Positions 22,945 through 31,869 of a DNA stretch of 50,100 nucleotides are shown here, one piece after another. Within the stretch, counting starts at the first letter, position 1. The number at the start of each line of letters is the position of its first letter. Under the pieces are notes generated by a model. It was not told where the DNA came from and ran no database searches. It saw only the letters and a list, made by a program, of their open reading frames with translations. The stretch comes from a virus. The position numbers and the translations under genes were made by a program. The stretch spans positions 1-50,100 of IMG/VR virus record IMGVR_UViG_3300036832_001188. The stretch is one strand, 5' to 3'.

Positions 22945-23751
22945 ATGGCAGCACCTTCACCGCGGCCGGTTCGGTTCACGTCCGGCGTATCGACGGATCC
23001 GGTTTTCGGGCCCTTGGCCTCGTATGGGCAACCGAATCCGTTCATGTACCACGCGGCCTTCGATGACTTTGATTGGACCCAGTCGGTCACGAGCAGATAC
23101 ACAGTAACAGCTAACACGAATGGCGCGGCGGCACTCGCCGCCGCGGATGGCGGAACGGTCGTTCTGACGACCAACTCGTCAACGCCGCTGACCACCGACA
23201 TTGTGTCGATGCAGATGCCCATTGCTTCCTTTACATTCACGGCAGGCAAGAAGTCATTCTTTTTGGTGAGGTTGAAGACTAGCTCAGCGGCGAACGCGGC
23301 GTTCATCGTTGGGTTGATCCAGACCACCACCACGCCCTTTACAGTTACAGACGGATTGTATTTCTCGAAAGCTACGGGTGGGACCGCCCTCACTATCAAG
23401 TTGGCGGCGAGCAGCACCATCACCACGTTCACGATCCCAACCTCCGCGTACACGCTGGCCGACAACACCTATATTGATATGGGGTTCGAGGTTAATAGGA
23501 ATCAGGATATCGTGGCGTTCGTGGGGTCGCAGCTGGTGGGATGGTTGCCGCAGAGTGGTAGCGGCTCGGTAGATCCGGTGTCGGGAGTTAGCTTGCTGCC
23601 GGCGCTCGGACCGTGTTTGATTAACTCGCAGGGCAGCAACGCCCTGACGTGGCCGTCGGCAACCCTCAACCCCACGATCGCTGTTCAATCAGGCACCGCC
23701 TCTAGTAAGACAATGACCGTCGATTTCGCGATGGCGGCAAAGGAACGGTAA
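22945..23751 (+). CDS. Putative virion protein (268 aa)
   Basis: ATG 8 bases after GAGGAG. Beta-rich with alternating Thr/Val; segments SFTFTAGKKSFFLVRLK and ADNTYIDMGFEVNRNQDIVAFVGSQLVGWL resemble the concanavalin-like sandwich proteins found next to coat genes in podoviruses. Its stop overlaps the next ATG (TAATG). Structural role inferred. Confidence 0.6.
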   Translation: MAAPSPRPVRFTSGVSTDPVFGPLASYGQPNPFMYHAAFDDFDWTQSVTSRYTVTANTNGAAALAAADGGTVVLTTNSSTPLTTDIVSMQMPIASFTFTAGKKSFFLVRLKTSSAANAAFIVGLIQTTTTPFTVTDGLYFSKATGGTALTIKLAASSTITTFTIPTSAYTLADNTYIDMGFEVNRNQDIVAFVGSQLVGWLPQSGSGSVDPVSGVSLLPALGPCLINSQGSNALTWPSATLNPTIAVQSGTASSKTMTVDFAMAAKER

Positions 23752-24098
23752 TGACCCTGAAGGTATCCCGCGTCGCGGGGGGTATGCGGAACGTGACACT
23801 TCACTGTACTGGTTGCATTGAGCACGATTTACCGCTGACCCCCCTCGACACGGGTATCGTTGAGGGTATGAAACTCACATCCCTGATGTGGGTGATACAG
23901 GAAAAGATGGGGCTCTATTTGTGGTGGGACAAGGAGACATTGTTGATGCCGCTCGAGAGCCGCAACTCCGTGCGGTTCGACACGGGTATATCTGCGCCGT
24001 ACGGCTGGGACGGCAAGATGTATCTGTCTAGCTATCTGTGCAACACCCCACCCAGCCCGATGAAGGCATTCCTCCTGGTACTCGATTTTGACAGGTAG
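23751..24098 (+). CDS. Head-module hypothetical protein (115 aa)
   Basis: Start overlaps the previous stop (TAATG). Compact mixed alpha/beta protein with a CTGC motif near residue 19 and a MGLYLWWDKETLLMPLESRN segment. No family recognised. Position between the coat region and the connector genes suggests an assembly or minor virion role. Confidence 0.6.
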   Translation: MTLKVSRVAGGMRNVTLHCTGCIEHDLPLTPLDTGIVEGMKLTSLMWVIQEKMGLYLWWDKETLLMPLESRNSVRFDTGISAPYGWDGKMYLSSYLCNTPPSPMKAFLLVLDFDR

Positions 24099-24104
24099 GT
24101 ATTT

Positions 24105-24311
24105 ATGAAGACACGCGAAAAGATCGAAGAGTTGGAGCGGCGGATTCGCGAGTTGGAAGCGCGACCACTAGCTGTTCATCACCATCACTATCATTCGCAG
24201 CCGTACTATTACCCGCAGCCGATAGTTCAGCCTTATCCGTACTATCAAGCACCGCTTTGGTACACGACATCCACGCCCACCAGCACTGCGATGACTGTTA
24301 CCTCTAACTAG
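24105..24311 (+). CDS. Small coiled-coil, His/Tyr/Pro-rich protein (68 aa)
   Basis: The N-terminal 20 residues are a charged coiled coil (KTREKIEELERRIRELEAR); the rest is a His/Tyr/Pro-rich tail (HHHHYHS, PYYYPQPIVQPYPYY), probably flexible. Such short proteins sit between head and neck genes in several podoviruses. Function unknown; it may oligomerise through the helix. Confidence 0.6.
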   Translation: MKTREKIEELERRIRELEARPLAVHHHHYHSQPYYYPQPIVQPYPYYQAPLWYTTSTPTSTAMTVTSN

Positions 24312-24320
24312 GGGACTAGG

Positions 24321-25070
24321 ATGGCCGTTGCGAGCGAGGTACCGGAGCCGCAAACCTGCTTGCAGATCATGCAGGATGCGTACTTTGATGCGGGGCTGAT
24401 CGGCGAGGGCGACTCGTTGAATAGTGAGCAGCAGGCGTCGGCGCGCCGGCGGCTCAACAAACTAGTCAACTATCTCCAGACCAAGGGGATGAAGCTGTTC
24501 GCGCAGACCGACTACGCCCTGTCCGCGCCTATTCTACAGGTGGGGGTCGGCGGACAGGGCAACCCATATACGTTCGGCCCCGGCGGCAAAATCAACATGG
24601 CAAAGCCCCGGCGGATCACTGAGGCTTACTATGTGGATGGTGTTAGTCAGACGCGCCGGCCGATCATCGAGATCTCGAGGAACGAGTGGAATTCGCTCTC
24701 TACGACCACCAATCAGGGGACGATCACTTCGTTCTATGTGGATAAGCAGCTGTTGACGCTCGATCTGTATCTGTGGTTGGTACCGGATGCACTCGCCGCG
24801 AGCGGCGTGTTACATGTGATTCTTGATCAGCAGATCGGCAACTTCGCCATGGTGACCGATACGATGGCGTTTCCGCCCGAGTGGTCATTGGCGCTCGAGT
24901 GGGGCTTAGCGAATCAGCTGGCAACGGGACAGCCGGACTCGGTTGTGCAGCGGTGCGCGGGGATGGCGGCGTTCTACCAATCGGAACTTGAGGATTGGGA
25001 TGTGGAGGATGCGGATACGTCGTTCCAGCCAGACCCGCTAGGGTTGTTTGCGGGGCGGAGGTTCTTGTAA
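24321..25070 (+). CDS. P22 gp4-like head-tail connector
   Basis: 249 residues. It begins with helices in the order seen in P22 gp4 (CLQIMQDAYFDAGLIGEGD, then ARRRLNKLVNYLQTKG), followed by a beta domain with PRRITEAYYVDG and a C-terminal helical part ending in FQPDPLGLFAG. It would bind under the portal as the first ring of the neck. The stop is followed at once by the gp10-like gene, the same order as P22 genes 4 and 10. Confidence 0.8.
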   Translation: MAVASEVPEPQTCLQIMQDAYFDAGLIGEGDSLNSEQQASARRRLNKLVNYLQTKGMKLFAQTDYALSAPILQVGVGGQGNPYTFGPGGKINMAKPRRITEAYYVDGVSQTRRPIIEISRNEWNSLSTTTNQGTITSFYVDKQLLTLDLYLWLVPDALAASGVLHVILDQQIGNFAMVTDTMAFPPEWSLALEWGLANQLATGQPDSVVQRCAGMAAFYQSELEDWDVEDADTSFQPDPLGLFAGRRFL

Positions 25071-26579
25071 ATGGCCGAAGGCCAAGGCCAGCGACATGGT
25101 TGGACGCCGGCGCAGGATACGCCGCGGCGCTGGCCACTCATTGCGCCTCTCCAGGCCCGCAGTCCCAGCCTCCCGCTAACTAAAGATGCCCGGCTAATCA
25201 ACGCCTACGCCGAGTTTGATGCGACGGATGGCGAGTACTGGATCTACAAGCGCTTGGGCTTGGGGCCGTCGCCGATAGCGGGCGTTTCGCCGGCGGCTGG
25301 CCTCAACCTCTACACCGAGCCCGGCACGGGCGTGTTGTTCGCGATATTCGGCCCCGAGGCTTATTGCAATGCGGGTCCGGGGACGCCGCTGGGTACGCTC
25401 GGCCCTGTGGATGGGACCGCCCCCTATTTCTTCGAGACCATCAACCCCGATCCGCTGGGGCATCGGGCGGTCGTGATGGGAAACGGCAAAGCGGCCTATG
25501 TGCTCTCGTATACGAGCGGGCCGTTCGGCCGGCAGTCGTTCTTACAGATAACCGATCCCGACTTCCCAACCTCGTTCGTGCCCGGCTTCGTCTATCTGGA
25601 CGGCACTCTCTACGTGATGGACCAAGATGGCAACATTTTTGGGTCTGATATTAATCAGCCCGCCTCGTGGGATGGGCTCAATAAGATTGAAGCGGACTCG
25701 AATGCCGACTTGGGCGTGGCGCTGATCAAACAGCTCAACTATGTTATTGCACTGAAGCAGTACAGCACCCAGGTTTTCTATGATGCGGAACAGCCGGTTG
25801 GATCGCCGCTCGGTCCTGTACAGGATGCACAGATCCCTTTGGGATGCCTAGCCGCTAATTCGGTCCAGTCGATCGACAACACCGTGCTGTGGCTCACCTC
25901 CAACGAGACGGCTAGCCCGCAGATAGTACAGCTGGATAATCTGACGCCCGCGATCGTGTCGTCGCCGGCAGTTGAGCGGATCCTCGATGATATCTCTTGG
26001 ACCGATCCTCTCAATGAGGTCCGCTCATGGGTGCTGAAGCACGGCGGTCATCGTTTCTACGGCTTGAATCTCATCAGCAATAACATCACCCTCGTCTACG
26101 ATATCGATCAGCGCCTCTGGTACATCTGGTCGGATTATCAGGGGAACTTCTGGCCGATTGTTAGTTTGGCGTTCCAGCCGCCCTTCATGGGGAGTCCCGG
26201 GCTACATATCGCCCAGCACAGCAGCAATGGCGCTCTCTACCTGTTGGATGGGGACTACGAGTTCCCCAACGATGACGGGAAGCTGTTTCCCGTTGATATC
26301 TATACGCCTAACTTCGATGCGGGGGTTGACAGACGGAAATTGCTGAATCAGATGCGGTTTAATGCGGACCAGAAGGTTGGGAGTGTGCTGCAGGTTAGGT
26401 ATTCGGATGATGATTTCCAGTCGTGGTCGAACTTTCGGTCGCTCAGTCTGGGGGTGAAGAGGCCGATTCTCTCGAGCTGCGGGACGTTCTATCGGCGAGC
26501 CTACCACTTTAGGCATCAGTGTAATACGGCGTATCGGATCAAAACGGTGGATCTGCAGATGGCACTAGGCAGTCTTTAA
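25071..26579 (+). CDS. P22 gp10-like packaged-DNA stabilisation protein
   Basis: 502 residues, start abutting the previous stop. Repeating beta blades with motifs such as DARLINAYAEFD, YFFETINPDPLG, GFVYLDGTLYVMDQDGNIFGSD, LKQYSTQVFYDAEQ and YDIDQRLWYIWSDYQG match the phage stabilisation protein family (P22 gp10). It closes the neck and docks the tail needle and spikes. It supports placing this phage with P22-like short-tailed phages. An HNH gene follows immediately. Confidence 0.85.
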   Translation: MAEGQGQRHGWTPAQDTPRRWPLIAPLQARSPSLPLTKDARLINAYAEFDATDGEYWIYKRLGLGPSPIAGVSPAAGLNLYTEPGTGVLFAIFGPEAYCNAGPGTPLGTLGPVDGTAPYFFETINPDPLGHRAVVMGNGKAAYVLSYTSGPFGRQSFLQITDPDFPTSFVPGFVYLDGTLYVMDQDGNIFGSDINQPASWDGLNKIEADSNADLGVALIKQLNYVIALKQYSTQVFYDAEQPVGSPLGPVQDAQIPLGCLAANSVQSIDNTVLWLTSNETASPQIVQLDNLTPAIVSSPAVERILDDISWTDPLNEVRSWVLKHGGHRFYGLNLISNNITLVYDIDQRLWYIWSDYQGNFWPIVSLAFQPPFMGSPGLHIAQHSSNGALYLLDGDYEFPNDDGKLFPVDIYTPNFDAGVDRRKLLNQMRFNADQKVGSVLQVRYSDDDFQSWSNFRSLSLGVKRPILSSCGTFYRRAYHFRHQCNTAYRIKTVDLQMALGSL

Positions 26580-27002
26580 ATGAGCACTATTAGCAAAGAT
26601 TTTATAGAGAGCAACAGTAAAAAGGTTGCTAACGGTTGTTGGCTTTGGCTAGGAACTTGCGATCCGTACGCTCGGTACGGTGGTAAACGGAATCGTCTCG
26701 CAATACATCGAGAGTCGTATATCTTGCACAAGGGTCCTGTACCTGAAGGGTCCTTTGTTTGTCACCATTGCGACACTCCGGCGTGTATCAACCCAGAGCA
26801 TCTATTTATTGGTACGAACTCCGATAACATACGAGACTGTGTTAGAAAAGGAAGACACAACACCACAAAACTTAATGCCAAGAAAGTGGAGGCGATCCGA
26901 AAATTGTTCGCGAAAGACTATTCTCGGGCTGCTATAGCTAGACTCTTTGATGTAACCCACCAGAATGTCTGTTCTATAGTCAACATGGAGACTTGGCTCT
27001 AG
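26580..27002 (+). CDS. HNH homing-type endonuclease with HTH
   Basis: 140 residues, start abutting the gp10-like stop. HNH motif: VCHHCDTPACINPEHL (Cys61, His62-His63, Cys64, Asn71, His74) followed by GTNSDNIRDCVRKGRHN, a typical DNA-contact segment. A C-terminal helix-turn-helix (KKVEAIRKLFAKDYSRAAIARL) follows. It is unlike the other HNH gene in this genome, so two separate acquisitions are likely. Its stop overlaps the start of the next gene. Confidence 0.9.
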   Translation: MSTISKDFIESNSKKVANGCWLWLGTCDPYARYGGKRNRLAIHRESYILHKGPVPEGSFVCHHCDTPACINPEHLFIGTNSDNIRDCVRKGRHNTTKLNAKKVEAIRKLFAKDYSRAAIARLFDVTHQNVCSIVNMETWL

Positions 27003-27217
27003 TGGCGACGCTAACGCCAGTACCTCCCGTTGGGGCCAATGTGCTGAACGGAAAAGTGTTCGAGCGAGTGTGGTCTGGCTGGTTCCGCAACCTCTACAAC
27101 GTGCTAGCGCCCGGCCTCACCACCACGATCTCGCTAGCGAAGCTAACCGGCGGCGGAGCCAATGGCTCTATCAGCATCGAGAACGGCATCGTGACTAGCT
27201 ACACAGCACCCACATGA
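27002..27217 (+). CDS. Small tail-module protein (71 aa)
   Basis: GTG at 27002 overlapping the HNH stop (TAGTG); a TTG at 26993 is an alternative. Pro-rich N-terminus, then KVFERVWSGWFRNLYNVL and a Gly-rich beta end (GSISIENGIVTSYT). Proteins of this form are seen near short-tailed phage fibre and needle genes. The stop overlaps the sulfotransferase-like gene (ATGA). Confidence 0.6.
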   Translation: MATLTPVPPVGANVLNGKVFERVWSGWFRNLYNVLAPGLTTTISLAKLTGGGANGSISIENGIVTSYTAPT

Positions 27218-27717
27218 CCAGCAAGCGGTTCTTCATCTATAGCTTGCCGCGCAGCGGTAGCTCGTGGCTGTCGGTGTTTTTCAGTCAGCCGGGAAGCTAC
27301 TGCTACCACGAACCATTGGCGGATGGGGGATGGCAATATCTATTTGATCGGATGGCCGCAAGGCCAGAGCCCTGTGTGGGTGCTATCGATACCTGTGCGT
27401 ATCAGGCCGGCTCGAACATCTTCGCGATTGAACCTTCGGTTCAGACGTTTGTGTTGATTCGGAACAAGTCCAATATCGGAGATTCGCTGCGCCGCCGCGG
27501 CTGGTTTTTCAATTTCGCCACCGAGAACGATAAGTTCGAGACTGTAACTAGGGGCCTCCCAGCCATCTTCTATGATCGCTTATTCGATGTTGACTACCTC
27601 GAGGAACTGTGGGGGAAGGTGGTTGGGACGCCGTTTGACAGGGAGCGGGCGCTCTATCTGACCGAGATGAATGTCCAGCGGATGTTCACCATCGTGAAGC
27701 AGAGAGCACTCGGGTGA
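27214..27717 (+). CDS. Sulfotransferase-like P-loop protein
   Basis: 167 residues, coupled to the previous gene by ATGA. The N-terminus reads FFIYSLPRSGSSWLSVFF: strand, then PRSGSSW (12-18), the 5'-phosphosulfate-binding loop of PAPS sulfotransferases. HEP at 32-34 and LIRNKSNIGDSLRRRG (81-95, Arg83 and Ser91) match the 3'-phosphate-binding motif. It is short for the family (usually 250 or more), so the acceptor part is reduced. If active it would transfer sulfate from PAPS to a hydroxyl of a sugar, protein or small molecule. It shares GTGA with the hydroxylase-like gene, suggesting the two act together. Activity is unproven. Confidence 0.75.
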   Translation: MTSKRFFIYSLPRSGSSWLSVFFSQPGSYCYHEPLADGGWQYLFDRMAARPEPCVGAIDTCAYQAGSNIFAIEPSVQTFVLIRNKSNIGDSLRRRGWFFNFATENDKFETVTRGLPAIFYDRLFDVDYLEELWGKVVGTPFDRERALYLTEMNVQRMFTIVKQRALG

Positions 27718-28274
27718 GCCACATTGGACGACTACCACTTCGCTTTAACACAGATGCGCTGTGTCGGGAGTTGGATTTCCATCCCGAGATCTGGAATGAG
27801 ATCCCCTATCGGACCCGTTTCCCGGAAAGTCCGCATCGCGAGGTGGATGATGTTTGGGTCCGCTACAATGCGCTGGAAAACTACACTGGCGATGGAGCTG
27901 CCTTCAACGCTCCGCATACTTCCGTGTGGTACCCGGTCGTGGACAAGCTGCCCAGTGCGCGGCTACTCGCGCTCGAGCTTTATCAGAGATTGGAGGGCGA
28001 GAGACTGGGCGGCGTTCTTATCACGCGGATCCCACCGTATAAACAAGTGTATCCGCATGTGGATCCGGGGTGGCACGCGCGGTTCTACGAGAAGTTTGTG
28101 ATCCAGCTGAGAGGGAATGGCTTACAGGCGTTTTGCTTCGAGGGCGAGGAACTATCTGTCCAGAGCGGCGAGTGCTATTGGTTTGATAACTCGGTGCCTC
28201 ACTGGGTGACGAATGAGAGCTATAGCGATCGGATTAGCTTGATTGTTTGTATAAGGAGACCGCAGTGCCACTAG
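27714..28274 (+). CDS. Asp/Asn beta-hydroxylase-like 2OG-Fe(II) dioxygenase
   Basis: 186 residues. The double-stranded beta-helix iron site is visible: His115-x-Asp117 in the segment VYPHVDPGW, distal His163 in SVPHWVTNE, and Arg173 for 2-oxoglutarate in YSDRISLIV, in the order of the aspartyl/asparaginyl hydroxylase family. It would hydroxylate an amino-acid side chain or small molecule using O2 and 2-oxoglutarate. It overlaps the sulfotransferase-like gene by GTGA; hydroxylation followed by sulfation is a plausible inference. The next gene starts inside its end. Confidence 0.8.
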   Translation: MSHIGRLPLRFNTDALCRELDFHPEIWNEIPYRTRFPESPHREVDDVWVRYNALENYTGDGAAFNAPHTSVWYPVVDKLPSARLLALELYQRLEGERLGGVLITRIPPYKQVYPHVDPGWHARFYEKFVIQLRGNGLQAFCFEGEELSVQSGECYWFDNSVPHWVTNESYSDRISLIVCIRRPQCH

Positions 28275-28900
28275 GTATTATTGGGGGCGTTATTGGTGGT
28301 ATAGCGACCGGGACGCTCGCGGGCGCGGCGAGCGGGGCGGTGATTGGGAGTGTTGCCGCCGGCGCAATCGGGGGTATTGGTGGGCATGGCGGCGGCGGCT
28401 CGGCTTCTGGTGAACAGCAAACGATATTCGCTGAGCAGCAAAACTATGAACAGCAGCTCGAGAAGTTGATCGCTGATCCGAGTTCGGTGACGAAGCTGCC
28501 CGGGTACGAGTTCCAGCTGGGGCAGGGTACGACGGCGGTCGCCCGGCAGATGGCGGGTAGCGGATATCTAGGATCGGGGAATGAGGCGGCGGCGCTCACC
28601 CAATACGGTCAGGGGTTGGCCCAAAATTTCTACACCACGCAAGCTAACTTGTTGGCGCAGCTCGCTGGGATCACAGCGCCGAGCAGCCCCGCGCAGCTGG
28701 GCGCGGTAGCCACACAACAGCAGTCGAACCAGTGGCAGCAGATGTTCGCGGCGATGGGAGGACTTGGGACACTGGCAGGCCATTTCGGGTCGGCTGGCGG
28801 GATGCCGCCCGGGTCGACGGCTCCACCAACGACACCTGCGCCTGCTCCGGGTGGTGGCGGCGGTGGGGGCGGCGGCGTCTTTGGCGGCGGCGCAGGGTAA
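28265..28900 (+). CDS. Ejection-type virion protein with membrane segments (211 aa)
   Basis: GTG at 28265, 6 bases after AAGGAG, within the dioxygenase 3' end. Glycine-zipper hydrophobic N-terminus (GIIGGVIGGIATGTLAGAAS then GAVIGSVAAGAIGG), a Gln/Ala-rich helical centre, and a Gly/Pro-rich tail. This composition is typical of podovirus internal proteins that enter the host envelope during DNA ejection (compare P22 gp7 or T7 gp14). Assignment is by composition and position. Confidence 0.65.
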   Translation: MPLGIIGGVIGGIATGTLAGAASGAVIGSVAAGAIGGIGGHGGGGSASGEQQTIFAEQQNYEQQLEKLIADPSSVTKLPGYEFQLGQGTTAVARQMAGSGYLGSGNEAAALTQYGQGLAQNFYTTQANLLAQLAGITAPSSPAQLGAVATQQQSNQWQQMFAAMGGLGTLAGHFGSAGGMPPGSTAPPTTPAPAPGGGGGGGGGVFGGGAG

Positions 28901-28914
28901 GTTAGGAGTTAGCT

Positions 28915-30438
28915 ATGGCATTCGGCGGCGGCGGCGGAATGGGAATGGCGGCGCTTGGCGGTCTCGCCAGCGGCTACGTAGAGGGTCAGCAGGAGGGAAT
29001 GCACGAGCAGATGCAAGCGCTCGCGATCGGCGAGGGCAAGCAGAAAATGGAAATGACCCGGATGGATATCGACCGCCGTAAGCAACTGCTGGAGGCCCAG
29101 AAGTCCATCGCCGGCAAGATGCAGAGCATGAACACCGCGCTGGCGACCGACCCCCAAGGGTTAGCGACCCAACTCGCCCAGCGGTCGATGGTAGCCGCCG
29201 ATACGTACATGGATAAGGGCTTCCCCGAGGAAGCTATGGTTCAGTACAAAGAGGGCGTGACGCTGCTGACCAACGCCGCGAAGATGCAGGAAGTGCTCAG
29301 CGCTGAGCAGGACCGCAACTCTACGATGGTCGCTAATGTAGCAGATGATGTTATCGGCGCGTATAGCAAAGGGGGTCAGCAGGCGGGACAACGCGCCCAG
29401 GATAAAGCGATGATGACCCTACGTGAGCTGCACCCGAACGCTAAATTCCAGATCCAACCGGGCGAACCGTTCGATCCGCAGAAATGGGCCATGATTAAAG
29501 ACCACGCCACCGATGCGAAAGAAAAGGCGACTATTGCTAGGGATAAAGCCACCGAGGTGAAAGACTATGCGGAGGCTCGAGAGCACAGCGCCAAGGCTAA
29601 GAAAGACGAATACGATTTGCAAGAGGAGAAGAAGCTGGAGACTAGCATTGATAAAGAGGGTGGGGATTCGGGGAGTGTTGTCGGCCGTGTGGAAAGCGGA
29701 ATGATACAGGCGGGTTCGCCGTTTGGTCAGGTGGTTCCAGGATGGGGAACCGCTGCGGTGAAGGAGCGTAGGCTCAGAGTCGCGCAAGCCGCTCAAGACA
29801 TGAAGAGGGAACATCCTGACTGGTCGCCGGAACGAATAGGAGCAGAGCTTTCCAAGCGGCAGAGTACGTACGCGGCCGAACGAAGCGGTGAGATGGCGAA
29901 ACAACGAACCGTGCAGACACGCGCCGGCGCTATTGAATCCTCCATCAACGCTATGTTGGTACCCGGCGTCGGTTCTATTCCATTGTATGAAGCAGCGGCA
30001 CAAGAGACCGACTTCTCGCGGCTCAAGCCGGCGAAGACCGGGGAGCAGTGGTACATGGACAATGTCTCCGACCCAAAGCTTACTAACTATATGCTGAAAG
30101 CGAACGCGCTGGCGATGGAGTACGCGGTAGTGATGGCACGCGGCGGTAAAGGTGGAACAACCGATCGTGAGCACGCGCTCGATATGATCGCTAAAACCAA
30201 GACGCCCGAACAGGCTATGACTGTGGGCAATTCGCTTATTCAAGAGGCGCGAGCGCAGCTACTCGGCACGAAAAAGACGCTCAAGGGGACCACGGAGGAA
30301 GAGTTGACAGGTGAGGGATCACGAAACAATCCGTTTACGGTTACAAGTGACGAAGATTTCACCGATATCCCGCCGGGGTCGTACTTTATTGATCCTGCCG
30401 GTCAAACAAGACGGAAGCCCGGCGGCGAGGGTAGGTAA
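28915..30438 (+). CDS. Internal virion/ejection protein (507 aa)
   Basis: ATG after AGGAG. After a Gly/Met-rich N-terminus, long charged helices dominate (RRKQLLEAQKSIAGKMQSMN; KATIARDKATEVKDYAEARE). A C-terminal domain ends PPGSYFIDPAGQTRRKPGG, a recurrent ending in phage ejection proteins (a beta hairpin specifying that parameters follow Gly-Ser-Tyr/Phe). No lytic transglycosylase motif seen. Likely a core or injected protein. Confidence 0.65.
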   Translation: MAFGGGGGMGMAALGGLASGYVEGQQEGMHEQMQALAIGEGKQKMEMTRMDIDRRKQLLEAQKSIAGKMQSMNTALATDPQGLATQLAQRSMVAADTYMDKGFPEEAMVQYKEGVTLLTNAAKMQEVLSAEQDRNSTMVANVADDVIGAYSKGGQQAGQRAQDKAMMTLRELHPNAKFQIQPGEPFDPQKWAMIKDHATDAKEKATIARDKATEVKDYAEAREHSAKAKKDEYDLQEEKKLETSIDKEGGDSGSVVGRVESGMIQAGSPFGQVVPGWGTAAVKERRLRVAQAAQDMKREHPDWSPERIGAELSKRQSTYAAERSGEMAKQRTVQTRAGAIESSINAMLVPGVGSIPLYEAAAQETDFSRLKPAKTGEQWYMDNVSDPKLTNYMLKANALAMEYAVVMARGGKGGTTDREHALDMIAKTKTPEQAMTVGNSLIQEARAQLLGTKKTLKGTTEEELTGEGSRNNPFTVTSDEDFTDIPPGSYFIDPAGQTRRKPGGEGR

Positions 30439-31869
30439 ATGGGATGGCAAGACGCACCACTAGTGGATTTGTCACAGCCGAGCGACGAGAAGAAACCAGC
30501 TGCAGGTGGAAAGCCGGCGGCGCGCAAGCCTAACTGGATGGCAGCACCTCTTATAGGGGCTGGTGGTGCGCCGAAGCCGCCCAGCTATGGAGAGAGGGTA
30601 GAGGCTGCTGGCAAAAAGATGGATCGGCAGATCGGCACCGGTGTTAGCGGCGTCCTGAAGGGAGCCGTTGCGACCGCCGAGGTGGCGGAAGAGATACTCA
30701 CTACTCCGCTCGCCGATATCGCCGGCGCTGCGACCAGTGTTGTCACCCAGGATCCCAAGAAGGGCACTACGGTTAAGGGGTGGATTCAAACACATCCAGC
30801 CACCTCGTATGGGCAGGCAACCTCCAACTACTTGGCGACGATCGCTGAGCCGCTATCCAAGATGCTAGGGGTACCTAAAGAGAAACTGGAGAAATCGGGG
30901 CACCCGATCCTGGCCCAAGTGTACGAGGCGGCGGTTGATCTCGCTAGTGTGGAGACGGTCGGTACGGCGGTGAAGGGTGCAAAGCGCATCGGCACAGCCG
31001 CCACTAAAGCCATGCCGGTCACGTCGGCGCAGAAGCTCAGCAAGTTAGCCGGAAAGGGCGAGCAGTTTCGGGATACCGTTAGGTCGATACAAGCTGACGC
31101 TCAACAGGCCGAAGCTGATATGCAGAAGTTCGCGCCGGTCAAAGACCCCAGGACGGGCAAGTTTACTAGGCAGGGACCGGCGTTCGTCGCCGCCCAAGCC
31201 AAGGCGGAAGCTACCAAGGTCGCCGCCGATGCGATCAGCGACAGGAATCTCTACGGCAAAATGTTCAGCGAGAATGTCGCCGACATCGATAGTGTTAAGG
31301 AATCGATGGGGCGATTGGGTTCGCACGCGCCTATTTTCGTGGACGAGACGATCCGCCAGATGGGCGAAACAACCATGGGCGACTTCAGCGCGGTACAGTT
31401 CGTGCGCAAGTACAAAAGCATGCCGATTGAAACCAAGCGGACGGTGTTCGCCGGCGTCAAGGGCGACCAGTACATGCGCGATATGAATGCGCTGGTGGCG
31501 GATATCGAGCACATCAACGGGATGGCTAAGAGGGGGAAGATAAACATGCCGCCGGGCCTTCACCACTTAGACTTTACTCGTACGGATATTATTGTTGCTT
31601 CGTTGGTTGCGGCGGGCGGAGTGAAGTTGGGCGTCCCGCACATGCTCGCCTTCGGTGTTGGTTTATATATGGGGAAGCCGATCGAGCGGCTGTTTAAGGA
31701 TCCGCGGACGATACATATCCTGCGGAACACCGCCGACACGACGCTCGCCACGGCGGGCGAGACCGGCCGCCTAGCGTTCGGGATGAGCATCATGGCGGAT
31801 GATCGTGGCGAGGACAAATCGGCAGTGCCCGAGCCCTACGATAAGCGCCATGGCATCGTGCAGAGATGA
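30439..31869 (+). CDS. Internal virion/ejection protein (476 aa)
   Basis: Start abuts the previous stop (TAAATG). Pro/Lys-rich N-terminus, a helical middle, and a hydrophobic segment near 385-415 (IIVASLVAAGGVKLGVPHML) that could insert in a membrane. The third of three consecutive ejection-type genes. The stop overlaps the ATP-grasp gene (ATGA), placing that enzyme in the same translational unit. Confidence 0.65.
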   Translation: MGWQDAPLVDLSQPSDEKKPAAGGKPAARKPNWMAAPLIGAGGAPKPPSYGERVEAAGKKMDRQIGTGVSGVLKGAVATAEVAEEILTTPLADIAGAATSVVTQDPKKGTTVKGWIQTHPATSYGQATSNYLATIAEPLSKMLGVPKEKLEKSGHPILAQVYEAAVDLASVETVGTAVKGAKRIGTAATKAMPVTSAQKLSKLAGKGEQFRDTVRSIQADAQQAEADMQKFAPVKDPRTGKFTRQGPAFVAAQAKAEATKVAADAISDRNLYGKMFSENVADIDSVKESMGRLGSHAPIFVDETIRQMGETTMGDFSAVQFVRKYKSMPIETKRTVFAGVKGDQYMRDMNALVADIEHINGMAKRGKINMPPGLHHLDFTRTDIIVASLVAAGGVKLGVPHMLAFGVGLYMGKPIERLFKDPRTIHILRNTADTTLATAGETGRLAFGMSIMADDRGEDKSAVPEPYDKRHGIVQR

